Assembly: GCF_003970495.1 (NCBI RefSeq)
Contig: NZ_RXWW01000061.1
Location: 1-64,000, forward strand
Reading direction: 5' to 3'
Source: Staphylococcus pasteuri
GTDB lineage: Bacteria > Bacillota > Bacilli > Staphylococcales > Staphylococcaceae
Length of the DNA stretch: 64,000 nucleotides
The position numbers and the translations under genes are program-made. The notes under the pieces are model-generated. The model searched no databases. It was not told the DNA's origin and saw only the letters and a list, made by a program, of their open reading frames with translations. Of the stretch, positions 31,666 through 42,470 are shown one piece after another; the first letter of the stretch is position 1; every line of letters starts with the position of its first letter.

Positions 31666-32799
31666 TTAGATATTTAATAAAAATGCTTCAAAAACCTCGT
31701 TACCAATGACTTTACCTCTCTCCGTAAGATAAATATAATCTGATTTTTCCTCAATCAACTTTCTATTTTTTAAATCATTAATAGTTTGACCAAATACATT
31801 TTCAATTGATGTATTAAACTTCTCATTGAATTTAGTCATACTAACGCCTTGATTTAATCTTAGTCCTAAAAACATCTCTTCTTCCATTTGCTCATTTATA
31901 GTTGGTTCAGTTTGAGTAAGAAGAGGTACTTCTTCATTTTTAATAGCTTTAATATAATGATTAACAGGGTTAACATTTGTATAACGTACTCCATTTGTAT
32001 ATCCACTTGCGCCCGCACCGAAACCATAATATTCCTCATTTAACCAATAAACTTTATTGTGTTCAGATTCGTGTCCTTCAATAGCAAAATTTGAAATCTC
32101 ATATTGATGGAATCTTGAATTTTCAATTTTATGCATTAATAATTGATACATTTCTGCACCTAAATCTTCGTTAGGTAGTTTGAGATGACCTTTCCTATAC
32201 ATATTATAAAATTGGGTTTTGGGTTCTAGTATGAGTCCATAACTAGATATATGATCAATATCCATTTGCATTGCTAAATCTAAACTATTTTCAAAATCTT
32301 GAAGAGTTTGTTGTGGTAAATGATACATTAAATCTAAACTAATAGATTCTATACCAGCATCTCTAGCATTTTTAACTGCATTATAAATATCTTCGGTTTT
32401 ATGTGTTCTTCCTAAAATATTTAGTAGTTCTGGTTTGAACGTTTGTACACCCATTGATATGCGATTTACACCATAAGATTTTAGTAATTTCACTTTCTCA
32501 AATGTAAGTTCATCTGGATTTGCCTCAAAGCTGTATTCGCCTTCAATATTAAATAGATTATTGATTCCTGATAATAATTTTGTAAGTTGATCTATATTCA
32601 ATACAGTTGGCGTACCTCCACCAACATACATCGTTTTTAAATTGGTATTTGAATGTTTAGTACGTCTTTCCATTTCTAATAGTAATGAATCCAAATAGTC
32701 ATCAACTGGTTGCTTATCAATAAAATATTTATTGAAATCACAATAAGTACATATTCTGACACAAAACGGTATATGAATATAAGCACTTTGTATGGTCAA
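31666..32799 (-). CDS. hemW: Heme chaperone HemW, radical-SAM family
   Basis: This 377-residue protein carries the radical-SAM motif CVRICTYCDF near residue 13-22. The residue after the last cysteine pair is Asp-Phe rather than the extra cysteine of oxygen-independent coproporphyrinogen oxidase HemN, so it should be called HemW, which binds and hands over heme. The SAM-binding GGGTPT follows near 61-66. It lies downstream of lepA, the usual Firmicute order. Confidence 0.9.
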   Translation of the reverse strand: MTIQSAYIHIPFCVRICTYCDFNKYFIDKQPVDDYLDSLLLEMERRTKHSNTNLKTMYVGGGTPTVLNIDQLTKLLSGINNLFNIEGEYSFEANPDELTFEKVKLLKSYGVNRISMGVQTFKPELLNILGRTHKTEDIYNAVKNARDAGIESISLDLMYHLPQQTLQDFENSLDLAMQMDIDHISSYGLILEPKTQFYNMYRKGHLKLPNEDLGAEMYQLLMHKIENSRFHQYEISNFAIEGHESEHNKVYWLNEEYYGFGAGASGYTNGVRYTNVNPVNHYIKAIKNEEVPLLTQTEPTINEQMEEEMFLGLRLNQGVSMTKFNEKFNTSIENVFGQTINDLKNRKLIEEKSDYIYLTERGKVIGNEVFEAFLLNI

Positions 32800-32844
32800 T
32801 TTAATTCCTCCACAAGATATGACTTTATTTTTATTAAAAAATTA

Positions 32845-32889
32845 GAGGCGGGATAGAATTAAGTTAAAAATCAATTCTGGTCCCACCTC
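32845..32889 (-). terminator. Terminator after lepA
   Basis: A long imperfect stem: GAGG, GGGA and GAATT segments pair with AATTC, TCCC and CCTC; TTTTTT follows on the minus strand. GGGACA-type family. Confidence 0.85.
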
Positions 32890-32963
32890 GTATCAAATGT
32901 AAATATTTAAATCTTAATTAAAAAGTGTTTTTAAATACAAAATCACACTTAATAACGTCATTA

Positions 32964-34787
32964 TTATTCTTCATCCATTTTAAGTACTGCTAAGAATGCA
33001 TCTTGAGGAATCTCTACATTACCAACAGCTTTCATTTTAGCTTTACCAGCTTTTTGTTTTTCTAAAAGTTTACGTTTACGACTAATGTCCCCACCATAAC
33101 ATTTAGATAATACGTTTTTACCCATAGATTTAATGTTTGTACGTGCTACTATTTTTTGACCAATTGCAGCTTGTACAGGTACTTCGAATTGTTGTCTAGG
33201 GATTAATGTTTTTAATTTTTCAACTAGTGATTTACCACGTTCATATGCAAATTCTTTGTGGACTATAAAGTTAAGCGCATCTACTTTTTCACCATTAAGT
33301 AGGATGTCCATTTTAACTAAATCACTTTCTTTATTTTCAATAAATTCGTAATCAAATGATGCATAACCTTTAGTATTAGATTTAAGTTGATCAAAGAAAT
33401 CAAATACAACTTCTGATAAAGGAATTTCATAAACGATGTTAACTCGAATGTCATCTAAGTAATCCATATTAACAAATTGGCCACGCTTACGTTGACATAG
33501 TTCCATGACTGCACCCACATAATCATTAGGTACCATCATTGTTGCTCTAACATATGGTTCATAAATTTTTTCTATACGATCACGTTCAGGCATTTGTGCT
33601 GGGTTATCAACTGTGACTTCAGATCCATCTTTTAGTATACATTGATAAATTACTGATGGAGCAGTTGCAATCAATTCAATTCCAAATTCACGTTCGATTC
33701 TTTCTTGAATGATTTCCATGTGTAACATACCTAAGAATCCAGTTCTATAACCAAAACCTAAGGCTTGTGATGATTCTGGTTCGAATTCTAATGAAGCATC
33801 GTTTAATTGTAGTTTTTCAAGCGCTTCACGTAAATCATTATAATTTTTATTATCAATTGGGAATAAACCACAATAAACCATTGGATTCATTTTTTTATAA
33901 CCTTGTAATGGTTTCTCAGCAGGTCTATTCGCTAAAGTAATAGTATCACCGACACGTGAATCATCAACATTTTTAATACTTGCAATGATATAACCAACAT
34001 CACCGACAGTTAATTCGTCCACAGGTAGTTGTTTTGGAGTATTAATACCTACTTCAGTCACTTCAAATTCTTTACCTGTTGCCATCATTTTAATCTTATC
34101 TCCAGCTTTTACTACGCCATCAATAATTCTAATTGATGAAATAACACCGCGGTACGGATCATATTCTGAATCAAAAATTAATGCTTTTAATGGAGCTTCT
34201 GGGTCTCCTTCAGGTGGTGGGACAACTTCTACAATTTTTTCAAGAATTTCTTCAATACCAATATTAGATTTTGCACTTGCAAGAACTACATCATCTTGGT
34301 CAAGACCAATAACATCTTCAAGTTCTTGCTTAACTCTTTCAGGTTCAGCTGCTGGAAGATCAATTTTATTAACTACTGGTAATAGTTCTAAGTTATTATC
34401 TAAAGCTAGGTATACATTAGCTAGTGTTTGTGCTTCTATACCTTGTGCAGCGTCGACTACTAAAATAGCACCTTCACATGCAGCCAATGATCTTGAAACT
34501 TCATATGTAAAATCGACATGTCCAGGTGTATCGATTAAATGGAATGTATATGTTTCTCCATCTTTAGCTTCGTATTTTAATCTAACAGCATTTAATTTAA
34601 TTGTGATACCACGTTCTCTTTCTAAATCCATTGAATCTAACAATTGATCTTGCATATCTCTAGTTTCTACTGATTTCGTATTTTCAAGAATTCTATCAGC
34701 TAAGGTAGATTTACCGTGGTCTATATGAGCTATAATAGAGAAATTTCTAATCTTATCTCTTCTATTGTATCGTTCTTGCTTATCCAT
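32964..34787 (-). CDS. lepA: Elongation factor 4 (LepA)
   Basis: This 607-residue ribosome-bound GTPase acts in translation under stress and in 30S biogenesis. G motifs: AHIDHGKST (G1, about 19-27), DTPGHVDF (G3, about 85-92) and NKIDLP (G4, about 139-144). Domains resemble EF-G without domain IV, and the unique C-terminal domain ends near [18 protein letters not shown]. Length equals other Firmicute LepA proteins. It is transcribed away from rpsT. Confidence 0.97.
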   Translation of the reverse strand: MDKQERYNRRDKIRNFSIIAHIDHGKSTLADRILENTKSVETRDMQDQLLDSMDLERERGITIKLNAVRLKYEAKDGETYTFHLIDTPGHVDFTYEVSRSLAACEGAILVVDAAQGIEAQTLANVYLALDNNLELLPVVNKIDLPAAEPERVKQELEDVIGLDQDDVVLASAKSNIGIEEILEKIVEVVPPPEGDPEAPLKALIFDSEYDPYRGVISSIRIIDGVVKAGDKIKMMATGKEFEVTEVGINTPKQLPVDELTVGDVGYIIASIKNVDDSRVGDTITLANRPAEKPLQGYKKMNPMVYCGLFPIDNKNYNDLREALEKLQLNDASLEFEPESSQALGFGYRTGFLGMLHMEIIQERIEREFGIELIATAPSVIYQCILKDGSEVTVDNPAQMPERDRIEKIYEPYVRATMMVPNDYVGAVMELCQRKRGQFVNMDYLDDIRVNIVYEIPLSEVVFDFFDQLKSNTKGYASFDYEFIENKESDLVKMDILLNGEKVDALNFIVHKEFAYERGKSLVEKLKTLIPRQQFEVPVQAAIGQKIVARTNIKSMGKNVLSKCYGGDISRKRKLLEKQKAGKAKMKAVGNVEIPQDAFLAVLKMDEE

Positions 34788-34948
34788 TATATCCTTCTCA
34801 CTTTCATATTTATAACCCGTATTTGTACATCTTTGATATGATAACGTTTTTAAATTGTAAATGCAAACATCTAATTAATCGTTTAAATAAACCATTTACT
34901 TTGATAAACTAATACTTATATTGGTTTAAGTTTAATATTTCATACTTT

Positions 34949-34977
34949 ATTATAAAGTGTAATGAACTTAATTCCAA
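34949..34977 (-). promoter_or_regulatory. Candidate promoter of lepA
   Basis: Minus strand: TTGGAA (34972-34977), 17-bp spacer, TATAAT (34949-34954). The leader would be about 155 nt, so a nearer promoter cannot be excluded. Confidence 0.4.
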
Positions 34978-35024
34978 TACTATAATGTGATATTCATTTA
35001 TTAGCGTAGCCATTAAATAAATGA

Positions 35025-35053
35025 TTGCACAAAGATAGTACATTTGATAAAAT
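35025..35053 (+). promoter_or_regulatory. Promoter of rpsT
   Basis: Plus strand: TTGCAC (35025-35030), 17-bp spacer, TAAAAT (35048-35053), giving a leader of about 60 nt that contains the 35067-35088 inverted repeat. Confidence 0.6.
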
Positions 35054-35118
35054 ATTTCTTGTTGTAATCAAATATAATTTAATTTGATAAGTTAGTTCAC
35101 TTTTAGGAGGTGACAGTA

Positions 35119-35370
35119 ATGCCAAACATTAAATCTGCAGTTAAACGTGTTAAAACAACTCAAACTGCTGAAGAACGTAATATTTCTAAGAAAAATACTA
35201 TGCGTACAGCAGTTAAACGTGCGAAATCAGCTATTGAGACAAATGCCGATAACAAAAATGAATTAGTAAGCTTTGCTATTAAGCAATTAGATAAAGCTGC
35301 TCAAAGCAACTTAATCCACTCTAACAAAGCTGATCGCGTAAAATCACAATTGATGAGCGCTAACAAATAA
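35119..35370 (+). CDS. rpsT: 30S ribosomal protein S20
   Basis: This 83-residue basic helical protein (MPNIKSAVKRVKTTQTAEER onward) binds the bottom of the small subunit. I start at ATG 35119-35121, seven bases after AGGAGG(TGA). A GTG three codons upstream lies within that binding site. It is the second plus-strand gene of the window and stands opposite lepA and holA. Confidence 0.95.
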   Translation: MPNIKSAVKRVKTTQTAEERNISKKNTMRTAVKRAKSAIETNADNKNELVSFAIKQLDKAAQSNLIHSNKADRVKSQLMSANK

Positions 35371-35375
35371 TTATA

Positions 35376-35417
35376 AATAAAAGCTAGTTTGCCTAATAGG
35401 TCGAACTAGCTTTTATT
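35376..35417. terminator. Bidirectional terminator between rpsT and holA
   Basis: Perfect 14-bp stem AATAAAAGCTAGTT with its complement, A-rich before and T-rich after. It can serve rpsT (plus) and holA (minus). Confidence 0.88.
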
Positions 35418-35441
35418 TTTTTATGTAATAACCAATCAATC

Positions 35442-36416
35442 TTATAATGATAAAATAAACAATTCTAAAATCAGTTGTTTATCCATATATGAAGATTTCA
35501 ATTTATAATCAGTTTCGGCACAAGAATTTATAATATTTAAAAGATCTTCTAACTGATAATGTCTTACCTGCCCCAATGCTAATTTCACTCTATATGGATG
35601 CGCATTGACTGTTTTAGCTATTTGTTGCCCACTATATCCTTTTTGACTTAAAATCTTACATTGGTAATATAACCTATAATTACTAGTTATCAATGCTAAT
35701 AATTTAATTGGTTCTTCCTTCATATTAATTAAATCTTTGACCAGTTGTATTGCTTTATTTTTTTGGCGTTTTTGAATATATTCTGTTAACAGAAATACAT
35801 TTTGTTCTAAACTACGATTAATGATTTGATTCACATCGTCTTTATTTATAGTCGGTCTATCACCTAAAAATAGCATTAATTTATCTAATTCTTGTGAGAT
35901 AATATTGAAATTAATACCGGTTAACTCAATCATATTATTTAGTGCGTCTTGTTTGATGTCCTTAAAATTATCATTTAATTTTGATTGAATCCATTTTTTT
36001 ATTTCTTCTTCAGACATTTGTTCAACTTTTTTTAATTGTCCATTTTTCTTAAGTGTTTTGGTTAATTTTTTTCGTTCATCTAATTTATTTTGAAATACTT
36101 CAAAAACTATAAGGTTTTCACCATCATATTTTTCAATAAATTCAAGTAATTGGTCGGTATTTTGATTCAATTCTTTGGTAACCTTTTCACCCGTAAAGAC
36201 ATATGCATTCTGAACTAAAATTGCCTTTTTATCTGAAAAAAATGGCATTGTTAATGCTTCTTCAATGATTGGTGTAATTTCAGTTTCATATAAATTATAT
36301 TTCACATAGTTGAAGTCATCTTTTTCTGATTGTAAATATTTATTTATCATTTCTGAACTCTTTTTCTCAACTAAGTCTGGTACCTCTCCATATACCATAA
36401 TGATATTGTCAGACAT
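35442..36416 (-). CDS. holA: DNA polymerase III delta subunit
   Basis: This 324-residue clamp-loader subunit opens the sliding clamp in replication. It has the degenerate AAA+ fold without a Walker A lysine, as expected of delta, followed by the collar domain (about 215-324, LLALITSNYRLYYQCKILSQ near its start). It follows comEC by about 70 bp, the usual comEC-holA order of Firmicutes. Overall similarity to the family is modest but length and context agree. Confidence 0.9.
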   Translation of the reverse strand: MSDNIIMVYGEVPDLVEKKSSEMINKYLQSEKDDFNYVKYNLYETEITPIIEEALTMPFFSDKKAILVQNAYVFTGEKVTKELNQNTDQLLEFIEKYDGENLIVFEVFQNKLDERKKLTKTLKKNGQLKKVEQMSEEEIKKWIQSKLNDNFKDIKQDALNNMIELTGINFNIISQELDKLMLFLGDRPTINKDDVNQIINRSLEQNVFLLTEYIQKRQKNKAIQLVKDLINMKEEPIKLLALITSNYRLYYQCKILSQKGYSGQQIAKTVNAHPYRVKLALGQVRHYQLEDLLNIINSCAETDYKLKSSYMDKQLILELFILSL

Positions 36417-36486
36417 GCATTACACCCTTTCCATATAGTTCACATTAAGAAATTATATCACGTAATAAACTCTAACCTCTACCAAT

Positions 36487-38673
36487 TTATTTTTGTTGCT
36501 TAGTTGATATTGATAAATTTGAATCTAGTTTAACAGTTATCTCCCCGTTTATTTGGGTATCTAAAACTTTACTTCCAGATTGACGTAACCGTATAATTAC
36601 TTCTTGATTTGGCAAATGATATTTATTACCTTTACCACTTGATATAAGACTGATTTTTGGAGTTATGTGTTGTATTAAATTTGCAGAATTACTTGTTTTA
36701 CTGCCATGATGCGCAACTTTCAAAATATCTATTTTAGGTAATTGATATCGATTTAACAGTAGTTCCTCATTATTAATAGTCATATCACCAGTAAGTAAAA
36801 TAGTTTTATTTTTATATTTTAATAATGTAACAATTGAGTGTTCATTTTTATCGTCGCTTTCTTGAATATAAGTGTCTAAAAATTCAAGTTTCCCATCTTT
36901 AATAGATAAAGAATTGAGTAAGTTAATATCCATGAAATTGATACCATTTAACTGACAAATACTTTTAATATTTGCTAGGACATCTTTAGGATAACTTGAT
37001 GGCTCTATAATAATATTTTTGATGTTTATATGATTACTTAAATATGGTAATTCACCCATGTGGTCTAAATGAGGATGTGTAATAATTAAATAATCAATTG
37101 TAGATATCCCCTTAGCTTTTAAACTTGGTAAAATCTTATATTTAGTTATATTATTATTAGATTTAGTGTGACTGTCAGTTAGTTTTCCACCAGTGTCAAT
37201 CATAATATTTAGATTGTACTCAGTATGAAATAAAATGCTGTCTCCCTGACCAACATCTAACATTGTTAACTCTGTTTCTGAAGGCCTCGATGTATATATA
37301 ATTATTATAATGCTAAGAAAAATTATCGAAACAGACGTTAAAATATTTCTTTTAACGAATAAAAATAATGAAATGAACACAGAAATTATTAAAAACACTA
37401 TTGCGAAAGTGTTTAACTCAGGAACAAAAATTCTAATGTACTTTAATGAAAGAAATAAAGAAAGAAATAGATCATGTATACGGTAACTATAATTTATTAC
37501 TGTATTTAAAATTAATAAGTGGGTTGTGAAGTGGCTAAGAAAGAAAAATATAATCGCTAGCGGAAAGATAATAAGGCTATATAAAGGAACGAAAATTAAA
37601 TTTGAAACTAATCCTATCCATTGAATTTGATTAAAATAGTAGACAGTAATTACTGACGCTCCTAATTGAGCTATAATTGTCACTGACATTAATAATTTTA
37701 GTCCAGTAAGTTCCTTTAATAATGGTGTAGAAATTATAAGGAAGAATGATATAAAAAAGCTAAACTGAAAACCAATATCAAAAACTATTAGTGGATTGAT
37801 AAAATACATTAATATAAAAATAAAAGAGAGTATATTTAATGGTTTGCTTTTAAACTGTCTAGGAAGAATGAGTATAATAATGCCGACTAATATAGATCTA
37901 ACTGCGCTAGGAGCAAAATCAGTATAAAAAGCATATAGAGGTAATATAAGTAGAAGTAAATGCTTAATTAATAAATATGGTGTGTTCAATCTCACAAAAG
38001 CGGAATGTACTAAATAAATAATTGCAGCAACATGTGAACCACTTACTGCAAGTAAATGATAAATTCCTATTTCTTTAACATCGTCAATAAATGATTGATT
38101 TAATGTTGATGTGTCACCAGTAATCAAAGCTAGTAACCTATCGTGATAAACATTTTTTGTTTTACTCATTTGATTCTGAATATAACTTTGATGTTTGGCT
38201 ATAGGATTAATTTTCTTATTTTGTGTACAACTATTTAAATCTATCTGTTTAATAAATATTATAGGCTGATTCGAATTTAATAACTGTAAATCTCCATTTA
38301 TAGCACATCTATAATTATCAATATTCAATCGATTATAATCACCTTGATGTCTGTAATAAAACTTTACATTGTGGTCATGCCATTCAAGGAGTCCTTTATA
38401 GATATTACTTTCTTTGTTTAATTTAATAAAAGTTACTGCTTCATTAATATGTTTACTATTCTTAATATTTTGCATTTCTTGTTTATGTTTAGCAAGTGCT
38501 AAATTTAACATTAAAACACTAAGTAATACTGAGATACATACCAAGAATAGATATTGCTTAATTACATTTTTTCTTATTAATAGAAACATTAGCATACAAA
38601 GTATAAAAGTAGAGAGCACTTTGTTAAATAACCAAAGTATCCCTACTAGAAATGATATTGCAATATAAAACAA
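36487..38673 (-). CDS. comEC: DNA uptake channel ComEC
   Basis: This 728-residue membrane protein carries transforming DNA across the membrane. A hydrophobic N-terminus leads to an OB-fold region (about 80-170), the competence domain with HLLAVSGSHVAAIIY and about eight transmembrane helices (about 200-470), and a C-terminal metallo-beta-lactamase-like domain with HPHLDHMGE (about 530-538) and VAHHGSKTS. The frame is intact. The start is TTG at 38671-38673, 5 bp after comEB ends. Staphylococcal competence is normally silent and depends on SigH/ComK. Confidence 0.94.
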   Translation of the reverse strand: MFYIAISFLVGILWLFNKVLSTFILCMLMFLLIRKNVIKQYLFLVCISVLLSVLMLNLALAKHKQEMQNIKNSKHINEAVTFIKLNKESNIYKGLLEWHDHNVKFYYRHQGDYNRLNIDNYRCAINGDLQLLNSNQPIIFIKQIDLNSCTQNKKINPIAKHQSYIQNQMSKTKNVYHDRLLALITGDTSTLNQSFIDDVKEIGIYHLLAVSGSHVAAIIYLVHSAFVRLNTPYLLIKHLLLLILPLYAFYTDFAPSAVRSILVGIIILILPRQFKSKPLNILSFIFILMYFINPLIVFDIGFQFSFFISFFLIISTPLLKELTGLKLLMSVTIIAQLGASVITVYYFNQIQWIGLVSNLIFVPLYSLIIFPLAIIFFFLSHFTTHLLILNTVINYSYRIHDLFLSLFLSLKYIRIFVPELNTFAIVFLIISVFISLFLFVKRNILTSVSIIFLSIIIIIYTSRPSETELTMLDVGQGDSILFHTEYNLNIMIDTGGKLTDSHTKSNNNITKYKILPSLKAKGISTIDYLIITHPHLDHMGELPYLSNHINIKNIIIEPSSYPKDVLANIKSICQLNGINFMDINLLNSLSIKDGKLEFLDTYIQESDDKNEHSIVTLLKYKNKTILLTGDMTINNEELLLNRYQLPKIDILKVAHHGSKTSNSANLIQHITPKISLISSGKGNKYHLPNQEVIIRLRQSGSKVLDTQINGEITVKLDSNLSISTKQQK

Positions 38674-38678
38674 TAAAC

Positions 38679-39140
38679 TTAACCTTGAGTTAAATACTTT
38701 GCAACATAATCTGGTGAAAATGGAATTTTTTTGTATTCTATTCCAGATTGATCCAGTAACTTCATGGCATACTCGTGATTATGGTAATCTTCAGCGTAAT
38801 AAATCGTCTTTATTCCTGCTTGAATGATTGATTTTGTACAATTAAGACATGGGAAATGTGTGACATAAATTGTTGCACCTTCAGTCGATACACCTTGCTT
38901 TGCACATTGTAATAACGCATTCATCTCTGCATGAATAGTTCTTATACAATGGCCATCTTCAATCAAACAACCCTCATCGATACAATGTACTTCACCAGCT
39001 ACGGATCCATTATAACCGCCTGCAATAATACGGTTGTCTTTAACTATCGTCGCGCCAACTGATAATCTTTGACAAGTTGATCTTAATGCTAATAAGTGGC
39101 TTTGTGCCATAAAATATTCTTCCCATTTTATTCTTTCCAT
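38679..39140 (-). CDS. comEB: ComEB, dCMP deaminase family
   Basis: This 153-residue zinc enzyme deaminates deoxycytidylate to dUMP. The zinc site is complete: HAEMNALLQCAKQG with catalytic Glu near 74, and PCLNCTKSI with two cysteines (near 100 and 103). Despite its operon it is not needed for transformation in B. subtilis. It stands between comEA (84 bp away) and comEC. Confidence 0.94.
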   Translation of the reverse strand: MERIKWEEYFMAQSHLLALRSTCQRLSVGATIVKDNRIIAGGYNGSVAGEVHCIDEGCLIEDGHCIRTIHAEMNALLQCAKQGVSTEGATIYVTHFPCLNCTKSIIQAGIKTIYYAEDYHNHEYAMKLLDQSGIEYKKIPFSPDYVAKYLTQG

Positions 39141-39224
39141 GATGATCTATGCCTCCATCGTACTTAATTAAAATAATAATTATAGCTTACTCATTTTAAA
39201 ATCATAATGCAAATGCAACTCTTA

Positions 39225-39902
39225 TTACACAGTAAAATAAGCCTTTAATTTTTCAAATGTTTTTGGTCCAAATCCTTTTATGTTTTTTAAATCTTCTATA
39301 CTATTAAAAGCACCATTTTTATTTTTATAATCTATAATTTCTTTGGCTTTAGAAGGACCTATACCAGGAACTTTCAATAATTGCTCTTCTGTCGCTACAT
39401 TCAAATTAATAGTTGATTGTGTACTATCAACCGTATTAGTTGTAATTTGTTCTTGTATATTTTGAGAAGTCTTTTCTCCCTTTTCAGGTATGTAAATTAA
39501 CTTTTGGTCTATTAATTTTTCTGATAAATTAATTTGTTTAGTATCAGCATTATTACTTAATTGGGCTTTCTTTAACAAGTCAATGATTCTATCAGAACTG
39601 TTCATTTTATATACATTGGGATGCTTTACTGCCCCCTTTATGTCAACGTATATAACTTTATTTTCCTTTTTTGCATCAGAATCTTTAGTTTCGCCTTGAT
39701 GACGTTTAGATAAAGTTTCTTTTTTATCTGTTTTATTACTATAACTATCTGTATTTGATTCAACATATGTTTGTTGACTTTTGTCTTCATTATGATTCAT
39801 AGAATAAGATAAAACTGCTATAAAAATAATTGCTATTCCAATTCCAATATATAGTTGATACGGTGTCAAAATCTTTATTAATTGTGTTAATTTAGAAAGC
39901 AA
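39225..39902 (-). CDS. comEA: Competence DNA receptor ComEA
   Basis: This 225-residue protein binds double-stranded DNA outside the membrane. One transmembrane anchor (about 15-32) is followed by a flexible Lys/Asp/Glu-rich linker, an SLBB-type domain starting VIYVDIKGAVKHPNVYKM (about 83), and a C-terminal double helix-hairpin-helix (NVATEEQLLKVPGIGPSKA and IKGFGPKTFEKLKAYF). The start is TTG (39900-39902) behind GGGGTGA. Both the start and that binding site sit in a hairpin (see 39903-39940), so translation may be restrained. Confidence 0.92.
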   Translation of the reverse strand: MLSKLTQLIKILTPYQLYIGIGIAIIFIAVLSYSMNHNEDKSQQTYVESNTDSYSNKTDKKETLSKRHQGETKDSDAKKENKVIYVDIKGAVKHPNVYKMNSSDRIIDLLKKAQLSNNADTKQINLSEKLIDQKLIYIPEKGEKTSQNIQEQITTNTVDSTQSTINLNVATEEQLLKVPGIGPSKAKEIIDYKNKNGAFNSIEDLKNIKGFGPKTFEKLKAYFTV

Positions 39903-39940
39903 AAAATCACCCCTTCATACTAATTAACGTATGTCAGCGT
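39903..39940 (-). promoter_or_regulatory. Hairpin over the comEA ribosome binding site
   Basis: In the minus-strand RNA, AAAATCAC pairs with GTGATTTT, and inside it CATAC pairs with GTATG. The 3' arm contains GGTGA of the comEA ribosome binding site and ends at the TTG start. It may block translation or act as a weak terminator, since a short U-run follows. Confidence 0.6.
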
Positions 39941-39955
39941 GATTTTACTTTATAT

Positions 39956-40675
39956 TTAATGTTTTTGAGCTACAAAAAATAATCGATCTGCCTGTTCATC
40001 ATCTTGATTCATATTGAAATCTGTAAACGTTTTGACTAAAGTTAATCCACATTTTTCCAATAATTGAGTATACACATCTTTTTCAAATGTACGTTGATAA
40101 TGTTCTTCGTCAAATCTTTGATATAAACCATTTTCTCTTTCAATAAAAAATGACATTTGATGAATAACGCTTAATGGTTCCGCGCCTTTTAGAGCATCCC
40201 ATCCTAAAAATAAATGTTCTGCTTCATCTATATAACTTTGGTCACTAAATAATGTAGTCATTTTAGCAACGGTATGTACATCAAATATTAACAAACCGTT
40301 ATCTTTCAAATGGTTATAAACACATTTGTAAGTATCTTCAACATTGTCTAATGTAGGTAAATAGTTTAATGAATCACAAAAAATAGTAACAATATCAAAT
40401 TGATGATCTAATTGAAAATTCGTCATGTCTCCTTCTAACCAATTGATTTGATTAGATTTTTGAGAGGCAATGGAAAGCATATCCGGACTAATATCCATGC
40501 CACTAACATTTCCTAAATCATTTAACATACATGTTAATGTACCTGTACCACATCCAATATCAAGGATATCGGCATGATGATTAGCATAAAATTGAACTAT
40601 ATCAAACCATGATTCATAAGGTTGATCTTGTGTGAGTCGATCATAAACCAAACTCATTTCTTCATATTGAGACAT
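39956..40675 (-). CDS. Class I SAM-dependent methyltransferase (YqeM-like)
   Basis: This 239-residue protein has a Rossmann methyltransferase fold with the SAM loop LDIGCGTGTL (about 36-45), the acidic strand end GMDISPDML and NWLEGDM. The substrate is unknown. In B. subtilis the gene at this place is yqeM, also uncharacterised. It follows rsfS by 2 bp and precedes comEA by 53 bp, so it belongs to the aroE-yhbY-nadD-yqeK-rsfS operon. Confidence 0.85.
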   Translation of the reverse strand: MSQYEEMSLVYDRLTQDQPYESWFDIVQFYANHHADILDIGCGTGTLTCMLNDLGNVSGMDISPDMLSIASQKSNQINWLEGDMTNFQLDHQFDIVTIFCDSLNYLPTLDNVEDTYKCVYNHLKDNGLLIFDVHTVAKMTTLFSDQSYIDEAEHLFLGWDALKGAEPLSVIHQMSFFIERENGLYQRFDEEHYQRTFEKDVYTQLLEKCGLTLVKTFTDFNMNQDDEQADRLFFVAQKH

Positions 40676-40677
40676 AA

Positions 40678-41031
40678 TTAGTAAACAACCTGTCCGTATG
40701 ATTCGATTGGAGCATCTTGATATAATTTCTCAATATTATAATAAGATCGTTCATCTTTATGGAAGATATGAACAACTACATTGGCAAGGTCAATTAGAAC
40801 CCATCTTGCATCTTGATAACCTTCCATTCGTTTAACATCGATATCATGTTCATGAACTGCTTCTTTTACAGCTCTAGCAATTGACTGAACTTGACGTTCA
40901 TTATTACCATGACATACAACAAAATAATCTGTCATATCACTGATACCTTGCATATTAAGAGAAATAATATCTTCTGCTTTTTTGTTCTCTGCTGCATCAA
41001 CAGCAATGTTTAACAATTTGTCTGAATTCAT
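40678..41031 (-). CDS. rsfS: Ribosomal silencing factor RsfS
   Basis: This 117-residue DUF143 protein binds L14 of the large subunit and stops joining of subunits in starvation. The conserved core DYFVVCHGNNERQVQSIA and WVLIDLANVVVHIF is present. It begins right after yqeK (41031/41032) and is part of the nadD-yqeK-rsfS group conserved across Firmicutes. Confidence 0.95.
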   Translation of the reverse strand: MNSDKLLNIAVDAAENKKAEDIISLNMQGISDMTDYFVVCHGNNERQVQSIARAVKEAVHEHDIDVKRMEGYQDARWVLIDLANVVVHIFHKDERSYYNIEKLYQDAPIESYGQVVY

Positions 41032-42468
<1,437 letters not shown>

Positions 42469-42470
42469 AA

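Larger units (their letters stand above)
34788..35118. other. Divergent lepA-rpsT regulatory stretch
   Basis: This 331-bp AT-rich gap separates divergent lepA and rpsT. It holds candidate promoters for each gene and an inverted repeat ATCAAAT/ATTTGAT in the rpsT leader. No open frame is supported. Confidence 0.5.
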
